DNA of 64,000 nucleotides. It comes from Thiodiazotropha sp050291245 (lineage in GTDB: Bacteria; Pseudomonadota; Gammaproteobacteria; Chromatiales; Chromatiaceae). The DNA lies in the NCBI GenBank assembly GCA_050291245.1, contig JBNKJP010000069.1, positions 75,213 to 139,212 on the forward strand. Direction: 5' to 3'. Positions 59,725 to 64,000 of this stretch are shown here, in pieces. Made by a program: the position numbers and the translations under genes. The notes under the pieces are model-generated. The model saw nothing but the letters and a program-made list of their open reading frames with translations, ran no database searches and had not been told where the DNA came from. Every line of letters starts with the position of its first letter. Position 1 is the stretch's first letter.

Positions 59725-62700
59725 TCAGTCTACCAGTATGTCGAGGAGTTCATGAACCTTTTTCAGCCGGGTTTCGGGGGTCTCCATTGCTACCAGAAAG
59801 CGGAGTTTGTCACCCCCTTCGAGACGATACTTCTGGGGTTGTTGCTGGATCAGCAGAATCAGTCGGGCCGGGTCCAGTTTGGGTGATTCATCGAACAGCA
59901 GGCGTGCGCCTTTCGGTCCCGCCTCGATTTTCCGGATGCCGAGGGGGTGCGCCCGCAGTTTCAGTTCGGTGATCGCGAACAGATTTTTCGCCGCTTCCGG
60001 TAACAGCCCGAAACGGTCGATCATCTCCACCTGCAGATCCCGCAACTCTCCACTGTCCCGGGCGCTGGCGATGCGTTTGTAGAGCACCAGACGGCTGTGC
60101 ACATCCGGAAGATAGTCCTCGGGTAGCAGGGCGGGGATGTTGAGTTCGATCTCCGTGCCATGATCCAGGGGGCGGTCGAGTTCCGGCTGACGCCCCGATT
60201 TCAAGGCGCTGACCGCGCGCTCCAGGAGTTCGGTATAGAGTGAGAAGCCGATCTCGTGAATCTGACCGCTCTGCTCCTCGCCGAGCAGTTCGCCGGCGCC
60301 CCGGATCTCCAGGTCGTGGGTGGCCAGGGTAAAGCCCGCCCCCAGGTCCTCCAGGGACTCGATCGCCTCGAGGCGCTTCTTGGCGTCCGAGGTCAAATTG
60401 CCCGGTGGGGGGGCCAGCAGATAGGCGTAGGCCCGGTGATGAGAGCGGCCCACCCGGCCTCGGATCTGGTGCAGTTGGGCCAGCCCGAGCTTGTCCGCGC
60501 GGTTGATGATGATGGTATTGGCGGTCGGTACATCGATGCCGCTTTCCACGATCGTAGTGCAGACCAGCAGACTGAAACGCTGGTGATAGAAATCGCGCAT
60601 GATGCCCTCGAGCTGGCGTTCCCGCATCTGTCCGTGGGCGATCTGCAGGCGTATCCCGGGCATCAGTGTCTCCAGCCGCTGGGCCATATTCTCGATGGTG
60701 CTGACCTCATTGTGCAGGAAATAGATCTGACCGCCGCGCTTGAGCTCGCGCTGGATGGCCTCGCGGATCAGGTTGTCGTTCCACTGGCTGACGAAGGTCT
60801 TGACCGGATGGCGCAGGGCAGGGGGGGTGGCGATGATGGAGAGATCCCGCATTCCGGACATGGCCATGTTGAGGGTCCGGGGGATGGGGGTCGCGGTCAG
60901 GGTCAGCAGGTCGACCTCGCTGCGCAGCGCCTTCAGTCGCTCCTTGTGCCGCACTCCGAATCGGTGTTCCTCATCGATGATGACTAGGCCGAGGTTGTGG
61001 AATTTGACCCCCTCCGAGAGCAGTTTGTGAGTGCCGACCACGATATCGATGGTACCCGCGGCAAGGCCATCGAGTACCTGTTGCTGCTGTTTGCCGGTGC
61101 GGAACCGCGACAGGCTCTCCACCCGGATCGGCCAGTCGGCGAAGCGATCAGCGAAATTCTGGTAGTGCTGCTGCGCCAGCAGCGTGGTCGGCACCAGCAC
61201 CACCACCTGGCGGTTGCCCTGGGTGGCGAGAAACGCGGCGCGCATGGCGACCTCGGTCTTGCCGAATCCCACATCACCGCACACCACCCGGTCCATGGGT
61301 TGTGGCGAGGTCATATCCTGCAACACCGCCTCGATGGTCTGCAGCTGATCCGGTGTCTCTTCGAATTCGAATGAGGCGGCGAACCCCTGGTATTCCGCAT
61401 CCGGGTCCGGGAAGGCTACGCCCTGACGCGCCGCGCGGCGGGCATAGATCTCCAGGAGTTCGGCGGCCACATCGCGGATCTGTTTGGCCGCTTTGCGTTT
61501 GATCTTTTCCCATTGATCCCCACCCAGGCGGTGCAGTGGAGCCTGCTCGGGCGAAGCTCCGGCGTAGCGGCTGATCAGGTGAAGGGAGGCGACCGGTACG
61601 TAGAGTTTGTCGCCCTTGGCGTACTCCAGGGTGAGAAACTCCGTGGTCTGCCCACCTACCTCGAGGGTTTGCAGTCCCAGGTATCGCCCGACGCCATGGT
61701 CTTCGTGCACCACCGGTGCGCCGATATGCAGTTCGGTCAGATTGCGGACAATCTGATCCGGGTCCTGGCTGACCTTGCGGCGTCGACGCTCCTGGCGAAC
61801 CCGTTCACCGTAGAGCTGGGTTTCCGTAATCAGGGCAATGCCCGGGTCCTCAAGCCACAGACCCTGTTCCAGGGGAGCGACACAGAGTGCCCGCGTCTCT
61901 TTGCCTTCGACAAACCCGTGCCAACTGTCGAGGGGTTTCACCGGGATACCCAGGTCGCGCAGGGTGGTTTGCAGGAGTTCTCGACGCCCGGCACCCTCTG
62001 CGATAAACAACACCCGTTTGGACTCCGGCGCTCCTTCGAGAAACCGTTTCAGGGCGCTGGCAGGGCTTTTACTGCGCGCCTGAAAAGCCACCGGCGGAGG
62101 TACCTGGGTCGCATAATTGACCGGCTCGGCGTAGCCCTTGGCGCGAACGGGCACCGCGGAGGCGCTGATCGTGATCAGGTTGCGCTGTTTGAGCCGGTTG
62201 ACGAGTTCGTCTTCGCCCAGGTAGAGACTGTCCGGGGGCAGAATGGGGCGTTCAAGGTCATAGCGGCGCTCTTCGTAGCGGTGCCGTACATCGTCCAGAA
62301 AACGACTCGCCTGTTCCCGGGTCTCCTCCAGCTGGATCAGCATGTGCTGATCCGGCAGGTAGTCGAACAGGGTCATGGTCTGCTCGAAAAACAGGGGCAG
62401 GTAATATTCCAGGCCACTGGGAATCCGACCATCGGACACGTCCTGATAGATCAGGCTTTTCTGCAGGTCACCCTCGAACCGGATGCGGTAGTTGCGCCGA
62501 AACTGGCCGATGCCATTTTCATCCAGGGGGAATTCCCGGGCGGGCAATAACTCAATGCGCGAGATTTTTTCATCCGAGCGTTGCGACTCCGGGTCGAAGG
62601 TGCGGATCGTATCGACTTCATCATCGAACAGGTCGATACGAAAGGGTTGCTGGCTGCCCATGGGGAAGATGTCCAACAGGGAGCCACGTACCGCGAACTC

Positions 62701-63210
62701 ACCATGGGAGAAGACCTGTGATACGCATTGATAGCCACCCTGTTCCAGGCGCAGTCGGATCTCCTCGATATTCAGCCGCTGTCCGGTTTCCACGATCAGA
62801 CAATGGGCATCCAGAAACTGCCGGGGCGCCAGACGTTGCATCAGGGTTGAGACCGGCGCGATCAGCAGGCCCCGGGTCATTCGGGGTAACCGGCTGAGGG
62901 TTAGCAGACGCTGTGAAATCAGCTCCGGAAGCGGGGAAAAGAGATCGTAGGGGAGGGTCTCCCAGTCCGGGAAATTGACCACCGGCACCTTGGCATCGCT
63001 GAGGAAAAATACCAGTTCCCGTTCCAGGCGGGAGGCCGACTGCATATCCGGGGTCACGACCAGGATCAAGCCCGGGTAGTCACGCGCGGCGCTGGCGATG
63101 GCCAGGGATGCGCTGCAACCGTGCAGTCCGCCCCATTGCAGGCGTTCGCCGGATGCTTGAGCTAACTTGGGAGAGAGTGGAGATCGATTGGGGTCAGACG
63201 AAAGCTTCAT
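59725..63210 (-). CDS. mfd: Transcription-repair coupling factor Mfd
   Basis: 1161 residues, close to the usual 1150. Mfd removes RNA polymerase stalled at lesions and recruits UvrA. The UvrB-like N-terminal module (FPDWETLPYDLFSPLPELISQRL, GEFAVRGSLLDIFP), the RNAP-interacting domain (HEDHGVGRYLGLQTL), RecG-like helicase motifs (GDVGFGKTEVAMRAAF, DEEHRFGVRHKERLK, TATPIPRTLNMA, QIRGRVGRSHHRAYAYLL) and the C-terminal TRCF domain are all present. Confidence 0.97.
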   Translation of the reverse strand: MKLSSDPNRSPLSPKLAQASGERLQWGGLHGCSASLAIASAARDYPGLILVVTPDMQSASRLERELVFFLSDAKVPVVNFPDWETLPYDLFSPLPELISQRLLTLSRLPRMTRGLLIAPVSTLMQRLAPRQFLDAHCLIVETGQRLNIEEIRLRLEQGGYQCVSQVFSHGEFAVRGSLLDIFPMGSQQPFRIDLFDDEVDTIRTFDPESQRSDEKISRIELLPAREFPLDENGIGQFRRNYRIRFEGDLQKSLIYQDVSDGRIPSGLEYYLPLFFEQTMTLFDYLPDQHMLIQLEETREQASRFLDDVRHRYEERRYDLERPILPPDSLYLGEDELVNRLKQRNLITISASAVPVRAKGYAEPVNYATQVPPPVAFQARSKSPASALKRFLEGAPESKRVLFIAEGAGRRELLQTTLRDLGIPVKPLDSWHGFVEGKETRALCVAPLEQGLWLEDPGIALITETQLYGERVRQERRRRKVSQDPDQIVRNLTELHIGAPVVHEDHGVGRYLGLQTLEVGGQTTEFLTLEYAKGDKLYVPVASLHLISRYAGASPEQAPLHRLGGDQWEKIKRKAAKQIRDVAAELLEIYARRAARQGVAFPDPDAEYQGFAASFEFEETPDQLQTIEAVLQDMTSPQPMDRVVCGDVGFGKTEVAMRAAFLATQGNRQVVVLVPTTLLAQQHYQNFADRFADWPIRVESLSRFRTGKQQQQVLDGLAAGTIDIVVGTHKLLSEGVKFHNLGLVIIDEEHRFGVRHKERLKALRSEVDLLTLTATPIPRTLNMAMSGMRDLSIIATPPALRHPVKTFVSQWNDNLIREAIQRELKRGGQIYFLHNEVSTIENMAQRLETLMPGIRLQIAHGQMRERQLEGIMRDFYHQRFSLLVCTTIVESGIDVPTANTIIINRADKLGLAQLHQIRGRVGRSHHRAYAYLLAPPPGNLTSDAKKRLEAIESLEDLGAGFTLATHDLEIRGAGELLGEEQSGQIHEIGFSLYTELLERAVSALKSGRQPELDRPLDHGTEIELNIPALLPEDYLPDVHSRLVLYKRIASARDSGELRDLQVEMIDRFGLLPEAAKNLFAITELKLRAHPLGIRKIEAGPKGARLLFDESPKLDPARLILLIQQQPQKYRLEGGDKLRFLVAMETPETRLKKVHELLDILVD

Positions 63211-63394
63211 GTGAAATTCATAGGCACATCAATAACGGCGCATTCTCTCACAGATGAGGGGGCTGTTGCAGGTGTTCAAGGGAATCGTGATCCGACCCGG
63301 AAGTGGCGGGATTGTTATCGTCAAAATCGGTTTCAGTCGTATCGGATGGCATGATACTGTTTCGATTGAATCTACAATATGACCATCCCGTTAC

Positions 63395-63847
63395 ATGAAA
63401 CAGAAACTCATACCCATCGGTTGGCGGGAGTGGCTGAGCCTGCCGGAACTGGGCATTCAGCACATCAAGGCCAAGGTCGATACCGGGGCGCGCACCTCGG
63501 CCCTGCACGCCTTTGCCCTGGAGACCTTTTCCGAGAAGGGCAAGTCCCTGGTACGGTTTGGTATTCACCCGCTGCAGAAAAATACCGAGTTCGAACTTTG
63601 GTGTACCGCCGAGGTTATCGATGAGCGGATGGTGTCGGATTCCGGTGGTCATCAGGAAAAGCGCTATGTGATCAAGACCTTTGCACAACTGGATAAGGTT
63701 CGGTGGCCGATCGAAATGACCTTGACCAATCGGGATTCCATGAAATTTCGCATGTTACTGGGGCGTACCGCCCTGGCGGGACGATTCACGGTGGATCCGG
63801 GCGCGTCCTACCTGTGTGGTAAACCCGGTAAATTCCATCGGAAATAG
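63395..63847 (+). CDS. RimK-associated ATP-dependent zinc protease-like protein (RimB-type)
   Basis: 150 residues of the small family (formerly DUF785/ATP-dependent zinc protease) usually found beside rimK-type ATP-grasp ligases. The retropepsin-like motif KVDTGARTSALHA (Asp29) and LLGRTALAGRFTVDPGASYLCG near the C-terminus are diagnostic. The name is historical; an aspartic-protease-like activity is better supported in the family. The gene expected downstream (rimK) would lie beyond this window. Confidence 0.88.
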   Translation: MKQKLIPIGWREWLSLPELGIQHIKAKVDTGARTSALHAFALETFSEKGKSLVRFGIHPLQKNTEFELWCTAEVIDERMVSDSGGHQEKRYVIKTFAQLDKVRWPIEMTLTNRDSMKFRMLLGRTALAGRFTVDPGASYLCGKPGKFHRK

Positions 63848-63866
63848 ATACTAACCCGACCCTAGT

Positions 63867-63879
63867 GTAGTGTCCTATA
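63867..63879 (+). repeat. GTAGTGTCCTATA motif, copy 5
   Basis: GTAGTGTCCTATA within CCTAGTGTAGTGTCCTATATAAATCG, 20 bases after the zinc-protease-like gene. The remaining bases to 64000 hold no gene I can call; they may be the start of a larger repeat or mobile element cut by the window end. Confidence 0.5.
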
Positions 63880-64000
63880 TAAATCGTGCATTTAGAAAGC
63901 CACTCAAGCCGCGAGTGCAAGGCGTACCCCAAGGGCATTTCCTTCGGGGCACATCCCGCAGGGAATGGCTATTCCCTTTCCAAGGGCTGCAACGCAGCAA

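Noticed and set aside
63248..63352. 34-codon acidic minus-strand ORF upstream of mfd (MPSDTTETDFDDNN...)
   Set aside because: No ribosome site and too short to judge; might be a leader peptide but nothing supports it.

Overview
The window reads as a chromosomal segment of a gammaproteobacterium. The evidence is E. coli/Pseudomonas-like proteins throughout (ClpS/ClpA, IF-1, GyrA, IHF-beta, PhoBR, Mfd) and a gene order that, from memory, matches the Pseudomonas mupP-ubiG-mtaD / mtnA-gyrA-serC-pheA-hisC-tyrA-aroA-cmk-rpsA-ihfB neighbourhood. Coding density is high and the base composition looks GC-rich. I cannot name a genus; no tRNA, rRNA, CRISPR array or complete insertion sequence was seen.

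Layout. 1-3.7 kb: end of a cspD-like gene, then clpS-clpA convergent with infA. 3.8-8.4 kb: a DUF2333 membrane protein, a very basic coiled-coil protein, an SLC13-type anion transporter and a small lipoprotein. 8.6-16.4 kb: a stand-alone EF-G paralogue, a degenerate REC/GGDEF/EAL regulator followed directly by two overlapping DUF697-type GTPases, and a Cys-rich small protein. 16.6-20.9 kb: a CPA2 antiporter and a chemoreceptor. 21.2-25.0 kb (minus): mtaD-ubiG-mupP/gph-yciK. 25.0-30.2 kb: an accessory island between divergent mtaD and mtnA with a truncated RelE/HigB-type toxin, an intact NadS-like antitoxin, a 5'-truncated ORF, a SymE-like frame without a start, a 994-residue beta-helix lipoprotein with three Ig-like repeats, and a DUF2892 protein. 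30.2-44.0 kb (plus): mtnA, gyrA, serC, serA, pheA, hisC, tyrA, aroA, cmk, rpsA, ihfB. 44-47.7 kb: phoBR and a CorC-like protein. 47.9-54.7 kb (minus): a REC-PP2C-HATPase regulator, a 2-phosphoglycerate-kinase-like ATPase, an archaeal-type phosphoglycerate-mutase-like protein and ppk1. 54.9-58.5 kb: an MCE-type lipid ABC transporter whose permease is fused to a STAS domain. 58.8-63.8 kb: csiV, mfd and a RimK-associated zinc-protease-like protein.

How the genes work together. The 30-42 kb block joins methionine salvage (mtaD, mtnA), serine synthesis (serC, serA) and aromatic amino acid synthesis (pheA, hisC, tyrA, aroA) to cmk, rpsA and ihfB. PhoBR and ppk1 point to phosphate and polyphosphate handling. 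The least ordinary combinations are the 2PGK-like/aPGM-like pair upstream of ppk1, the PP2C/HATPase regulator divergent from a STAS-fused lipid transporter, and the regulator/twin-GTPase operon.

Repeats sit mainly in the 25-26 kb island and between 47 and 64 kb: two ~110-bp elements with inverted terminal repeats, a GTCATTCCGGC-type repeat, a 24-bp inverted repeat flanking the STAS-permease gene, and five copies of a GTAGTGTCTCATA-like motif.
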